From positions 1 to 64,000 of the forward strand of contig CALUCE010000006.1 of NCBI GenBank assembly GCA_943914475.1: a stretch of DNA of 64,000 bases. The letters run 5' to 3'. The notes below the pieces were generated by a model. That model had not been told where the DNA came from. It did not search any database and saw nothing but the letters and a program-made list of their open reading frames with translations. The stretch is from an uncultured Anaerococcus sp. (GTDB lineage: Bacteria; Bacillota; Clostridia; Tissierellales; Peptoniphilaceae). Positions 41,331 to 49,604 of this stretch are shown piece after piece. Positions within the stretch are counted from its first letter, which is position 1; every line of letters starts with the position of its first letter. The position numbers and the translations under genes were made by a program.

Positions 41331-41867
41331 TTACTTACTTTCCCATTCGCTTCTTAAAACTCCGTATTTTACACTATCATAGTAAACGCCTTGCCAGTAT
41401 CTAACCTCTCTAATTTGACCTTCTTTTTTCATCCCAAGTTTTTCAGACAATCTCATCATACGACTATTGCCACTCCAAGTAGTAAGACCCAAATGCTCTA
41501 TTTCAGGATAATCATTAAAAGTTTTACTTATCCAAAGCTTCATAGCCTCAAAACCATAGCCAGATGACCAATAGCTTTCATCATATATAATTATGCCAAC
41601 TTCCATCCACCTAGTCTTCTCATCAACCCAGCCTCTAGAAACCATACCTATAGGTTCTCCATCAAGAAGAATACACCTGCATCTGTCTGTTAACAGAAAC
41701 TCCCAATCAGAAGATTTTCTAAAATCATCAAGCTTAGCATAGGACCTATACTCTTCAAAATAAGGCCCATCCCACTTAGCCCACTCAGGATTTTTTTCTT
41801 TATAGCCTATATTATAGGTATCTTTTATGTATTTTTCTTTAAATTTATCTAGTATCAATTTTTCCAT
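41331..41867 (-). CDS. GNAT family N-acetyltransferase (RimJ/RimL-like)
   Basis: A 178-residue acetyltransferase. The acetyl-CoA loop is YWSSGYGFEAMKLW (the Q/R-x-x-G-x-G/A type) and SGNSRMMRLSEKLGMKKEGQIRE is the typical RimJ/L C-terminal motif in which Asn and Arg contact CoA. The target may be a ribosomal protein, an antibiotic or another small amine. It starts behind TAGAGGTGAG. Confidence 0.88.
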   Translation of the reverse strand: MEKLILDKFKEKYIKDTYNIGYKEKNPEWAKWDGPYFEEYRSYAKLDDFRKSSDWEFLLTDRCRCILLDGEPIGMVSRGWVDEKTRWMEVGIIIYDESYWSSGYGFEAMKLWISKTFNDYPEIEHLGLTTWSGNSRMMRLSEKLGMKKEGQIREVRYWQGVYYDSVKYGVLRSEWESK

Positions 41868-41936
41868 TCTCTCACCTCTAATATAAATTATAGCAAAATT
41901 TGTAATTAAAAAAGAGGCAAAATCAATGCCTCTATC

Positions 41937-42374
41937 TTATAAAATCTCTTCCAGACCTTCTTCTTTATTCCAGTTATTTGTTTTAATTTTCTTTAAGTTT
42001 TCTTCATTTTCTGCATATATTTGACCTTGGTAAGGAATTTCGTATCCGAAGATTTCTCCTAGGCGTGATACTTCTAGGACTGATGAGATATTTTTTTCTA
42101 CTAGATTTACAAAGTCTATCTTGTTCCATTCTATGAGCTTGTATTCACCTTCCAAGGATTCGGAAATATTTTTCCTGTGTATTCCTTCTTTGTCAAAATA
42201 TAAGATATAAAGGTCACTTTTTTCTTTATTGATAAGAAAGTTTGTGGATACGATTTTCGAAAGACCTCTTTTGAAGCCTTCTTGTTTTAAGGCTAGTAAG
42301 TAGCTATCGTTTTCTCCAAAGTTCTTTTTTATGTTTTCTTTTATTTGATCTAGACTATATCTTTCACTTATCAT
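41937..42374 (-). CDS. Hypothetical protein
   Basis: A 145-residue soluble protein that I do not recognise. It is mixed alpha/beta, with an N-terminal helix (RYSLDQIKENIKKNF), a central strand region (SDLYILYFDKEGIHRKNI) and an acidic tail. Codon use resembles the neighbours. It starts behind GGGGGATT. No conserved motif, signal peptide or membrane segment is visible. Confidence 0.6.
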   Translation of the reverse strand: MISERYSLDQIKENIKKNFGENDSYLLALKQEGFKRGLSKIVSTNFLINKEKSDLYILYFDKEGIHRKNISESLEGEYKLIEWNKIDFVNLVEKNISSVLEVSRLGEIFGYEIPYQGQIYAENEENLKKIKTNNWNKEEGLEEIL

Positions 42375-42660
42375 AATAATCCCCCATTCATCCCCCGCAT
42401 ATTAGTTACTGTTTAAGTTAACAAATGCAAATTTATCTATAAAAATATATTTTTAAAAAATGTCTAATAAACAATGATTAAAGATATTAATAAACTATTG
42501 TACGCTAATATTAGCATTCAACAAATATTTTTGTCAATAAATTTATATATTACCATTTACTTATAAAGCTATATTAAGATAATTGTAAAATCTATGTTAA
42601 CTTAGTCAAATTTTTCCCAAACTTAATATTTGACAAATTTATGGTAAAGGCTTAAACTTT
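42375..42660. other. AT-rich spacer upstream of the fluoride riboswitch
   Basis: About 290 bases with no ORF that has a credible ribosome site. The only structure seen is a small GCTAATATTAGC palindrome near 42506; otherwise nothing is recognisable. Confidence 0.5.
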
Positions 42661-42666
42661 TATAGT
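42661..42666 (+). promoter_or_regulatory. -10 element of the fluoride-riboswitch transcript
   Basis: TATAGT lies seven bases before the first aptamer base. TTGACA at about 42630 is too far upstream (25-base gap) to be a normal -35. Confidence 0.45.
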
Positions 42667-42672
42667 ATATAT

Positions 42673-42730
42673 GGGAATGAAGTTCTCCCTTGCATAAACT
42701 AAACCGCTATTATAGCTGATGACTTCTACG
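42673..42730 (+). promoter_or_regulatory. Fluoride riboswitch (crcB motif)
   Basis: The aptamer matches the conserved pattern: GGGAATGAAGTTCTCCC (P1 with internal conserved bases), then AAACCGCT, AGCTGATGACTTCTACG. The pseudoknot between GAAG of the first stem loop and CTTC near the 3' end, and the CCGCT/AGCTG stem, are both possible. This aptamer binds a fluoride ion through Mg. It lies upstream of a cation:proton antiporter gene. Confidence 0.93.
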
Positions 42731-42764
42731 ATTATTTTATTCGCAGAAAGTCTCAGCTTTTTTT
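42714..42764 (+). terminator. Fluoride-controlled intrinsic terminator
   Basis: AGCTGATGACTT of the aptamer can instead pair with AAGTCTCAGCT (42748-42758, one bulge), followed by TTTTTTT. Fluoride binding would hold the first strand in the aptamer and prevent the terminator, turning the antiporter on. The pairing is seen; the switching is inferred. Confidence 0.8.
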
Positions 42765-42782
42765 GCGAAAAAAGGAGGATTT

Positions 42783-43982
42783 ATGTTAGTATCTCTAGCA
42801 CTTATTTTATTAATTGGCCTTGCTATGAGTGCCCTTTGTCAAAAGTTAAAGCTACCAGGAATTATAGGTATGCTTGTTACAGGAATGGTCTTGGGGCCTT
42901 TTGTTCTTGATCTGTTGGATCCATCCATACTTTCTATTTCTGCTGAACTTAGGAAGATTGCTTTGATTATAGTCCTTATCAAGGCTGGTCTATCCCTAGA
43001 CCTAGAAGATTTAAAAAAGGTTGGTAGACCTGCTATTCTTTTATCTTTCTTACCTGCTTGTTTTGAAATACTAGCCTATGTAATCTTTGCACCAAAGATT
43101 TTTGGCCTAAGTAGAGTAGAAGCTGCCCTTATGGGAGCTGTTTTGGGAGCAGTATCTCCTGCAGTTGTTGTTCCTAGGATGGTTAAGCTTATGGATGAAA
43201 GATATGGAACCAAAGAAGGAATTCCACAAATGATTCTAGCTGGTGCTTCCATGGATGATATATTTGTAATAGTTTTATTTACCAGCTTTCTTTCCATGGC
43301 CCAAGGCGGTTCTTTAGAGTTTAAAGACTTCCTGGATGTGCCTACTTCCATAATCTTGGGTATTGGTCTGGGAGCTATAGTTGGCTATGTTTTATATCTG
43401 TTCTTTGAAAACTTGTTTAAAAAAGACAAAGTCGTAAGAAATTCCATGAAGGTTATTATAGTTTTGGCTGTCTCTTTTCTTTTGACAGGAGTAGAAGATA
43501 TGCTAAAGGGAAAAATCGCCGTATCTGGTCTTCTTGCTGTTGTTGCCATGGCAAGTGTTTTAAAGATAAAGTCTACAGATTTTGTTACAAGAAGACTTGC
43601 AGAAAAGTTCGGCAAACTTTGGCTGGGAGCTGAGATTATGCTCTTTGTCCTAGTTGGAGCTGCTGTAGATATACGCTACACCCTAAAGGCAGGCCTTCCT
43701 GCTTTGTTAATGATTTTACTAGCCCTTCTGATAAGAACACTAGGAGTTCTTATAGCTACAGCAAAAACTCACTTAAGTAAAAAAGAAAGACTATTTTGTG
43801 TTCTTTCCTACCTACCTAAGGCCACTGTCCAAGCTGCCATAGGTTCTGTACCACTTGCAGCAGGTCTTGCCTGTGGAAATATAATATTGTCTGTGGCAGT
43901 TATGGCTATAATTATAACAGCACCACTTGGAGCTTTTGCCATGGACTCAAGCTATAAAAAACTTTTGAAAAAAGAAATTTAG
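42783..43982 (+). CDS. CPA-type cation:proton antiporter under fluoride riboswitch control
   Basis: A 399-residue membrane protein with about 12 helices of the CPA1/CPA2 (NhaP/Kef-like) antiporter fold. LPGIIGMLVTGMVLGP (about 23-38) starts the first repeat, and AGASMDDIFVIVLFTSFL (about 155-172) carries the conserved Asp-Asp at the ion site. It lacks a long C-terminal domain. Fluoride riboswitches commonly precede CLC-F or Fluc/CrcB exporters and sometimes Na+/H+ antiporters; here the antiporter may counter the acid load carried by HF. AAAGGAGG precedes the start. Confidence 0.85.
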   Translation: MLVSLALILLIGLAMSALCQKLKLPGIIGMLVTGMVLGPFVLDLLDPSILSISAELRKIALIIVLIKAGLSLDLEDLKKVGRPAILLSFLPACFEILAYVIFAPKIFGLSRVEAALMGAVLGAVSPAVVVPRMVKLMDERYGTKEGIPQMILAGASMDDIFVIVLFTSFLSMAQGGSLEFKDFLDVPTSIILGIGLGAIVGYVLYLFFENLFKKDKVVRNSMKVIIVLAVSFLLTGVEDMLKGKIAVSGLLAVVAMASVLKIKSTDFVTRRLAEKFGKLWLGAEIMLFVLVGAAVDIRYTLKAGLPALLMILLALLIRTLGVLIATAKTHLSKKERLFCVLSYLPKATVQAAIGSVPLAAGLACGNIILSVAVMAIIITAPLGAFAMDSSYKKLLKKEI

Positions 43983-43989
43983 ACAAAGA

Positions 43990-44019
43990 AACTCTTGCAA
44001 ATAAAGGCAAGAGTTTTTT
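43990..44019. terminator. Terminator of the antiporter gene
   Basis: A perfect ACTCTTGC/GCAAGAGT stem is followed by TTTTTTA. The T-run touches the 3' end of the convergent GNAT gene. Confidence 0.85.
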
Positions 44020-44458
44020 ACAAGGTCTTTTCATACAGATAATCTTTATCGTGGATAGAATCAGTGAAGGTATCTATCAACTTATAGCCCATTTTTTCAT
44101 ATAGACCCTTAAGTTGGGAAAGAATGTTCATCTTTTTTAAAGCAGATTCTTTTTCTGCATATTTTACAAAGTCATAGCTTAGCCCTCTACCCCTATAGGA
44201 TGGGTCTACCCAAACAGATGAGATAAACCTATCATAAGTAGGAAGTTTTATATAGTCTTGGTTAACTAGGGCAAAAAACCCTATAATATTTCCATCTTCT
44301 TTGGCATAAAATATTTGGCTATCTTTTCCTAAATTTTCTTTTACAGTCTTATTTTCCAAATTTTTCCTTAAATTTTTTGCTGCACCCCAATCAACAGTTT
44401 TTAAATATGCTAAAAACTCCTCGTTACTATCATTTAAACTTACTTTAATAATTTCCAT
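44018..44458 (-). CDS. GNAT family N-acetyltransferase
   Basis: A 146-residue acetyltransferase with the CoA pyrophosphate loop SYRGRGLSYDFVKYAE (about 93-108), the central strand IIGFFALVNQDYI and the C-terminal LYEKMGYKLID segment. The substrate is unknown. It starts behind AGGAGG. Its 3' end overlaps the tail of the antiporter terminator. Confidence 0.85.
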   Translation of the reverse strand: MEIIKVSLNDSNEEFLAYLKTVDWGAAKNLRKNLENKTVKENLGKDSQIFYAKEDGNIIGFFALVNQDYIKLPTYDRFISSVWVDPSYRGRGLSYDFVKYAEKESALKKMNILSQLKGLYEKMGYKLIDTFTDSIHDKDYLYEKTL

Positions 44459-44549
44459 GCATCCTCCTATATATATATTTATAAGTTCCTAAAATAATAA
44501 TTTTCATATTTACTAACCATATATATAATACCCAATATTTTTTCAGATT

Positions 44550-44585
44550 AAAAAACCACAAAATATTCAAATCTTGTGGTTTTTA
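44550..44585. terminator. Terminator of the alpha/beta-hydrolase gene
   Basis: An ACCACAA/TTGTGGT stem is flanked by A-runs and T-runs, so it can act in both directions; on the minus strand it ends the hydrolase gene. Confidence 0.75.
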
Positions 44586-44587
44586 TA

Positions 44588-45517
44588 TTAGTCATATTTT
44601 TTTAAAAAGTCATCTATGCCTTTAAGATATCTTTCATTTTCATTAAAGAACATTTCTGCGTGGTCACTTTTGCTTAGCAAAAGTTCTCTCTTGTCACTTG
44701 CCTTATCATAAACTGCTTGAGCTTGATCAAAGGATGTTACTTGGTCATTTTTTGCTGATATTATTAAGATCGGATTTGTTATCTTATCTATCTTGTCTAT
44801 ACTATTGGTGTCTTGGTAGGAATAACCTTCAAGCACTCTTGATCCCATGTTTCCTAGAAACTTTGCTACTTTCCAAGGAAGCCCTGTTTCTTTTTCGCTT
44901 TGCTTGAAACCTGGATCAATCATTTCCTCTCCCCTAGACATAGGCGAATCTAGGATTATTAAATTAATCTTATCCTTTACTTCCATATAAGCTTGGAGGA
45001 CTGTGCTTGCTCCGTAGGATTCTGCAAAAAGATTAATTTTCTTATTGGGATAATTTTCTTTAATATAGTCAATCAAACTAATCAAGTCATTTTTTTCTTT
45101 TACACCAAAAGCATTTTTCTTTATAGGATGGCTTCCTGAATTCATTTGGTCATATACTATGGAAGAGTATCCATTATCCAAAAAAGTCTTTGCAAGTGGA
45201 TCCATGGTGTCTCCACCACCTCCCATGCCGTGTAAGAAAATAAATACATCTCCAGCTTGGTCCATATTGAAGGTAGAAATCTTAAAGTCATAATCATCTA
45301 CTGTATTTTTAATAGTTTCTTCCTTAATATTATATGTAGATCTAAATTCTTCCAAGTCAAAATCATGTTGGTCCAAATATTTTCCTGTATTTTTTACTGT
45401 ATCTTCCTGGGAAGTAAGGTTGGTTACAGCAGAATTTATCTCATAGGATAGGAAAACAGAAAATCCTAGGAGAAGAACTAATACGATTCCTAGTATAATT
45501 TTTAATATCTTTTTCAT
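44588..45517 (-). CDS. Membrane-anchored alpha/beta hydrolase
   Basis: A 309-residue protein with an N-terminal anchor (about 5-26) and an extracytoplasmic alpha/beta-hydrolase domain. FIFLHGMGGGGDT is the oxyanion-hole loop, FAESYGAST the nucleophile elbow (Ser at about 166), ISAKNDQVTS contributes the acid and KSDHAEMF the His, a full catalytic triad. It could be an esterase, lipase or peptidase of the cell envelope; the family also contains YtpA-like and BAAT-like members. It starts behind AAAGAGGTG. Confidence 0.82.
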   Translation of the reverse strand: MKKILKIILGIVLVLLLGFSVFLSYEINSAVTNLTSQEDTVKNTGKYLDQHDFDLEEFRSTYNIKEETIKNTVDDYDFKISTFNMDQAGDVFIFLHGMGGGGDTMDPLAKTFLDNGYSSIVYDQMNSGSHPIKKNAFGVKEKNDLISLIDYIKENYPNKKINLFAESYGASTVLQAYMEVKDKINLIILDSPMSRGEEMIDPGFKQSEKETGLPWKVAKFLGNMGSRVLEGYSYQDTNSIDKIDKITNPILIISAKNDQVTSFDQAQAVYDKASDKRELLLSKSDHAEMFFNENERYLKGIDDFLKKYD

Positions 45518-45599
45518 AAGTCACCTCTTTTTAAGAATTAAATCAAATATTTACAAAAATATGATGAAGCCTTGGTAAATATTTTGTAAATTTTCAAAG

Positions 45600-45626
45600 A
45601 AAAAACCATCGACATAATCGATGGAA
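45600..45626. terminator. Terminator of the DUF1846 gene
   Basis: CCATCGA and TCGATGG flank a 5-nt loop, with T on the minus-strand side. Confidence 0.75.
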
Positions 45627-45632
45627 TTTATC

Positions 45633-47114
45633 TTAAAGATCATATACATTGGATGAACCAAAGATAGGTTCTTCTGTATAGTTCATTTTTAATTTTCTAA
45701 GGACGTTTTTATCAACACTGTCTAGGATAACTGTAGAGTGAGCCTCCAGTCCTTTTAAGAATGGTAGGTGTTGGAGGGCTAGTTGGGCTAGGGGGTTGGT
45801 TGTTGCTGACATAGATAGTGCAGTTAGTACTTCATCCAAGGAAAGGGAAGTATTTTTCTCCTTTAGTAAGTCTGTTTTTAAGGTTACTACAGGTTCTATA
45901 ACATGGGGTGATAAAAGTGGAATTTCATCATTGATTTTTGCCAGAGTTTTTAGGGCATTTAGGACACAGGCAGAAGTTGCTGCAAGGAGATCTGATTTCT
46001 TTCCGGTTATTATCTCTCCTCCATCAAGCTCTATAGCAAAAACTTCTCTATTAGTTTTTTCTGCCTTTTCTACAGCCTTTTTGGCTACAAGCCTATCTTG
46101 GGGATCTATGTTTAACTGGCTCATCAAGGATTCTATCTTTTCAACAGCCCTTGGTTCTTCCTTGGCAAGCTTTATATTAACTAGGGTTGTGTAATATCTT
46201 CTTATGATTTCTGCCTTGGATGCCTCTACAGCAGCTTGGTCGTCTGATATACAGAAACCTACCATATTTACTCCCATATCTGTTGGTGATTTGTAAGGGC
46301 AGGTTCCCATTATTTTTTCAAACATAAGTTTTAAAATTGGGAAAGCTTCAACATCTCTATTGTAATTTACTGTAGTTTCGCCGTAGGCTTCCAAGTGATA
46401 AGGATCTATCATATTTACATCGTTAAGGTTGGCTGTGGCAGCTTCATAGGCCATGTTTATAGGATGTTTTAGAGGAACATTCCACAAAGGGAAGGTTTCA
46501 AATTTGGCATAACCGGCATTGACTCCTCTTTTGTGTTCCAAATACATTTGTGAAAGACAGGTTGCAAGTTTTCCACTACCTGGTCCTGGAGCAGTCACTA
46601 CAACCAAGGGTTTGCTTGTTTCTATATATTCATTTCTTCCAAATCCTTCTTCAGATACTATTTGTTGGACATTGTTTGGATAGCCTTCTATATCGTAGGT
46701 CTTATAATTTTTAATATTTTCATTGTCCAAGTATTGGGCAAATTTTATGGCAGAAGGTTGGTTATCGAATTGGGTTATAACTATAGCGCAGACACTAAGG
46801 CCTATTTCTTCAAAAGAGTCTCTTAGCCTTAAAACTTCACTATCATAACCTATATCAAGGTCTCCCCTTATCTTGTTTGATTCTATATCATTGGCATTAA
46901 TAACTATAATTATTTCAGCCTTTTCTTTTAACCTTAAAAGCATTTGAAGTTTAGAATCTGGCAAAAATCCTGGTAAAACTCTGGATGCATGGGAGTCATC
47001 AAAAAGTTTACCACCAAATTCCAAGTATAGTTTATCAAAGTGCGAGATTCTCTCTAGGATCTTTTTAGATTGTAATTCTATGTATTTATCGTTATCAAAA
47101 GCAATTTTTCTCAT
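45633..47114 (-). CDS. DUF1846 family protein
   Basis: A 493-residue soluble protein of the DUF1846 family, found in Firmicutes. Visible landmarks are TAPGPGSGKLATCLSQMY (about 174-191), a P-loop-like segment, LEAYGETTVNYNRDVEAFPIL and LGLSATTNPLAQLA-like residues near 435-445. Length is normal for the family. The P-loop-like motif suggests nucleotide binding, but the reaction is not established. It starts behind AAGGGGG and forms a single-gene unit. Confidence 0.9.
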   Translation of the reverse strand: MRKIAFDNDKYIELQSKKILERISHFDKLYLEFGGKLFDDSHASRVLPGFLPDSKLQMLLRLKEKAEIIIVINANDIESNKIRGDLDIGYDSEVLRLRDSFEEIGLSVCAIVITQFDNQPSAIKFAQYLDNENIKNYKTYDIEGYPNNVQQIVSEEGFGRNEYIETSKPLVVVTAPGPGSGKLATCLSQMYLEHKRGVNAGYAKFETFPLWNVPLKHPINMAYEAATANLNDVNMIDPYHLEAYGETTVNYNRDVEAFPILKLMFEKIMGTCPYKSPTDMGVNMVGFCISDDQAAVEASKAEIIRRYYTTLVNIKLAKEEPRAVEKIESLMSQLNIDPQDRLVAKKAVEKAEKTNREVFAIELDGGEIITGKKSDLLAATSACVLNALKTLAKINDEIPLLSPHVIEPVVTLKTDLLKEKNTSLSLDEVLTALSMSATTNPLAQLALQHLPFLKGLEAHSTVILDSVDKNVLRKLKMNYTEEPIFGSSNVYDL

Positions 47115-47198
47115 ATTATCCCCCTTAAATACAGTTAATATTATATCAGATTTTTGCCTAGCTTATAAAAATTTATAAGATTAAGAAAAAGTCTGACA

Positions 47199-47921
47199 TT
47201 AACCTATGCTGATATTAGTAAAGAAAAGTCTATAGCCTGCATTAATCATGGTATTTAATGATTTTCCATGGGTAAATTGGGTTGAACAAAGGGGTATTCT
47301 TTCTTTATTTTCCAAAATATAATTGCTAAGCTTTATTAAAAGTTTAGTTGCCACAGACTTATATTTTTTATCAAAAATGTATTTTTCTAGACCCATATCA
47401 TAAAAATACCTAGCCTCTTCAGTGGCAGATGCCAGGGCAATTATCTTTTCTCCTTCCTTATAGGCCATTCCTATTTCTCCCTTTTCGTAGGTAAAAACAA
47501 AATCGTACTTATCTACCGACCTATATTGTTCAAAATCTTTATCTTTTAATAGATAAAAATTTTCTGTATTATCAAGCTTTTTCTTAAACTTTGGAGCAAA
47601 TACAGGGAAGATATTTCTAATTTTAAGCCCATATTTATCTAAGATTTCCATAAGTTCATAGATATTATCTGCATCCATAAACCATTGACCAGGATAGGTC
47701 TTATATTTTTCTTTTAGGTCATTTAGGAGTTTCACATCCTCACACCTACATAAAAGCTTATTCTTATAGGAAATAATATTAGCCTTGGTCTTATCGTTAT
47801 AAAAGAAGTTTTCATCATAGTCTTTTAAGGTAAAGATATTTTCCTTACTAGAAAAATCACCCTCATCCATGTCAAACTCGTAGGCTAGTTGTTTTCTTAT
47901 TTTTTCTTCTACTTTGTCCAT
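47199..47921 (-). CDS. GNAT-like acetyltransferase
   Basis: A 240-residue protein. The second half resembles a GNAT domain of the FR47 type: FVFTYEKGEIGMAYKEGEKIIALASATEE, then YKSVATKLLIKLSNYILE in the CoA-loop position and LNTMINAGYRLFFTNI at the end. The typical Gly-rich CoA loop is degenerate (KKYKSVAT), as often seen in this subgroup. The N-terminal half is unfamiliar. The substrate is unknown. Confidence 0.6.
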   Translation of the reverse strand: MDKVEEKIRKQLAYEFDMDEGDFSSKENIFTLKDYDENFFYNDKTKANIISYKNKLLCRCEDVKLLNDLKEKYKTYPGQWFMDADNIYELMEILDKYGLKIRNIFPVFAPKFKKKLDNTENFYLLKDKDFEQYRSVDKYDFVFTYEKGEIGMAYKEGEKIIALASATEEARYFYDMGLEKYIFDKKYKSVATKLLIKLSNYILENKERIPLCSTQFTHGKSLNTMINAGYRLFFTNISIG

Positions 47922-47941
47922 TTTTCTACCTCAAATTTTTT

Positions 47942-47968
47942 AAAAAAATAAGAGCCTAAGCCCTTATT
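47942..47968 (-). terminator. Terminator overlapping the end of apbE
   Basis: AATAAGGGC/GCTCTTATT (one G-U) is followed by TTTTTTTA on the minus strand; the stem includes the last codons of apbE. Confidence 0.75.
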
Positions 47969-49079
47969 CTTTTTCGTATTTCTCGTATCCCTTAGTCTTG
48001 TATTCATTGCCTTCATTGTCTATCCAGAATACTTCTGCATCAAACTTTTTGGCAAGCTCTTCACCCTTTTCTCTATCTTCTACAAAAAGTGCAGTAGATA
48101 AAGCATCTGCTTGGCCTATATCATCCATGATTACGCTTATGGACTTATATCTAGTGGAAGGCTCTAGGGTATCTGTATCTATGATGTGGTGGTATTTTCT
48201 ACCATCTATTTCAAAGTATCTTTGGTAGTCACCACTTGTTACTACAGATGTATCGGTTATATAGACTATGGATGAGTAAGAATTGCTTGATGATTGGTCA
48301 GGATTTTGGACTGCTATGGCAAATTTCCCATTATCTCTTGATGGATTATCTCCAATGATAGCCACATCTCCACCTACTGAAAGAATACCATTTTTTAATC
48401 CTGCCTTTATTAAGTCTTGTTTGATTAGCTCTGTGGCATAACCCTTACCAATGGCTCCTATGTCTATTTGTACATCCTTGTCATTGATATATACTGTAGA
48501 GTCTTCCTCATTTACTTCTATGGCATTGATATCCATATGCTTGGCTGCTTCTTTAAGCTCAGATTTTTCTGGAAGCTTTGCCTTATCTGGATCAGCAAGA
48601 GCCCTATCTCTGGCTTCATTCCATATGCTTAATAGAGATCCAGCGCCTATATCAATTTTCCCATCTGTTTCTTTATACCATTCTTGGCCAACTTTTATTA
48701 AATCTATTACAGGTTTTTCTACCTTAACAGCCTTCTCTCCTGCATTTTGGTTAATGGTATAGAAGTTGTTTACACCATCAAAGCCATCATAGGAGTTAAA
48801 AAGCTTGTGGTAGTAGGCCATCTTTTCTTCTACCAAGTCCTTATATTTATCGAATTCAGCTTCATCATCAGTATAAGCTGTAAAAGTAGTAACTGTATCA
48901 AAGTAATCATAGATAGTAACTTGATACTTATCTGCTCCCTCTTCTTTGGTTTCTGTCACTTGGCTTTCTGTAGCCAAGGGTTCAGATGATATAATATTCT
49001 CTTCATCCTTGGCCTTCTCATTGCCGCAGGCAGAAAGGACCAAGGAAAGAGATAAAATTCCTAAAAGTGTTTTTTTCAT
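47964..49079 (-). CDS. apbE: FAD:protein FMN transferase (ApbE lipoprotein)
   Basis: A 371-residue lipoprotein with lipobox LSAC (Cys18) followed by a short acidic linker. The ApbE domain shows DIGAIGKGYATELI, LSVGGDVAIIGD and YHHIIDTDTLEPS (the metal-binding HxxD region), and the C-terminal SVVTSGDYQRYF. ApbE attaches FMN to Thr of flavoproteins such as the Rnf/Nqr subunits or flavin-based extracellular electron-transfer proteins. No flavin target gene is in the window. It starts behind AAGGAG. Confidence 0.92.
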   Translation of the reverse strand: MKKTLLGILSLSLVLSACGNEKAKDEENIISSEPLATESQVTETKEEGADKYQVTIYDYFDTVTTFTAYTDDEAEFDKYKDLVEEKMAYYHKLFNSYDGFDGVNNFYTINQNAGEKAVKVEKPVIDLIKVGQEWYKETDGKIDIGAGSLLSIWNEARDRALADPDKAKLPEKSELKEAAKHMDINAIEVNEEDSTVYINDKDVQIDIGAIGKGYATELIKQDLIKAGLKNGILSVGGDVAIIGDNPSRDNGKFAIAVQNPDQSSSNSYSSIVYITDTSVVTSGDYQRYFEIDGRKYHHIIDTDTLEPSTRYKSISVIMDDIGQADALSTALFVEDREKGEELAKKFDAEVFWIDNEGNEYKTKGYEKYEKE

Positions 49080-49160
49080 TCTATTCTCCTTACAAAAAAA
49101 TTAGACTATATAATTATACAATTATACAATCTAAATTCCAGTTTATCTTTATTTGTATAC

Positions 49161-49604
49161 TTAAAAGTCAATATCTTTCCTAACTTTTAAATTTTCATCT
49201 GTTGCCCATTCCCAAAGGATCTTGGCAGCAACTTTTTGCCTGTATTCTTGTAAGTCATTTTCTAGACCAAGTTCATAAACCTTATCCAAAAATTCTTCTT
49301 CTCCAGAATAAATATTGTAGTTTTCTGTAAATTGGTCTCTTAATTGTGGTTCAAGACTATTGATAAAAGAATCCCTATAAGTTTTGATATCAATTTCTTC
49401 GCTATTAGGCATGCATACATAGTCTTCTGGATTATTTTCTATGTCTATATAGGAATATTCCATGTCTTCTTCTGTTTCCAAACCTTCAGATATTCTAATA
49501 AGGTCTAGGGACTTAAGGTTTATCCATATACTTTTTATATACGGATCGTCCCAGACCGTCCATTTTTCTACTAGCCAGGAAAGATTTATAATCTTATCTT
49601 TCAT
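49161..49604 (-). CDS. Hypothetical acidic protein linked to the branching enzyme
   Basis: A 147-residue soluble acidic protein that I do not recognise. It has Trp-rich ends (WLVEKWTVWDD at about 10-20, ILWEWATDEN near the C-terminus) and a stretch of Asp/Glu in the middle. Its start overlaps the stop of the branching enzyme gene by 11 bases, so it is translated with it. A role in glycogen handling is only a guess from position. Confidence 0.6.
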   Translation of the reverse strand: MKDKIINLSWLVEKWTVWDDPYIKSIWINLKSLDLIRISEGLETEEDMEYSYIDIENNPEDYVCMPNSEEIDIKTYRDSFINSLEPQLRDQFTENYNIYSGEEEFLDKVYELGLENDLQEYRQKVAAKILWEWATDENLKVRKDIDF

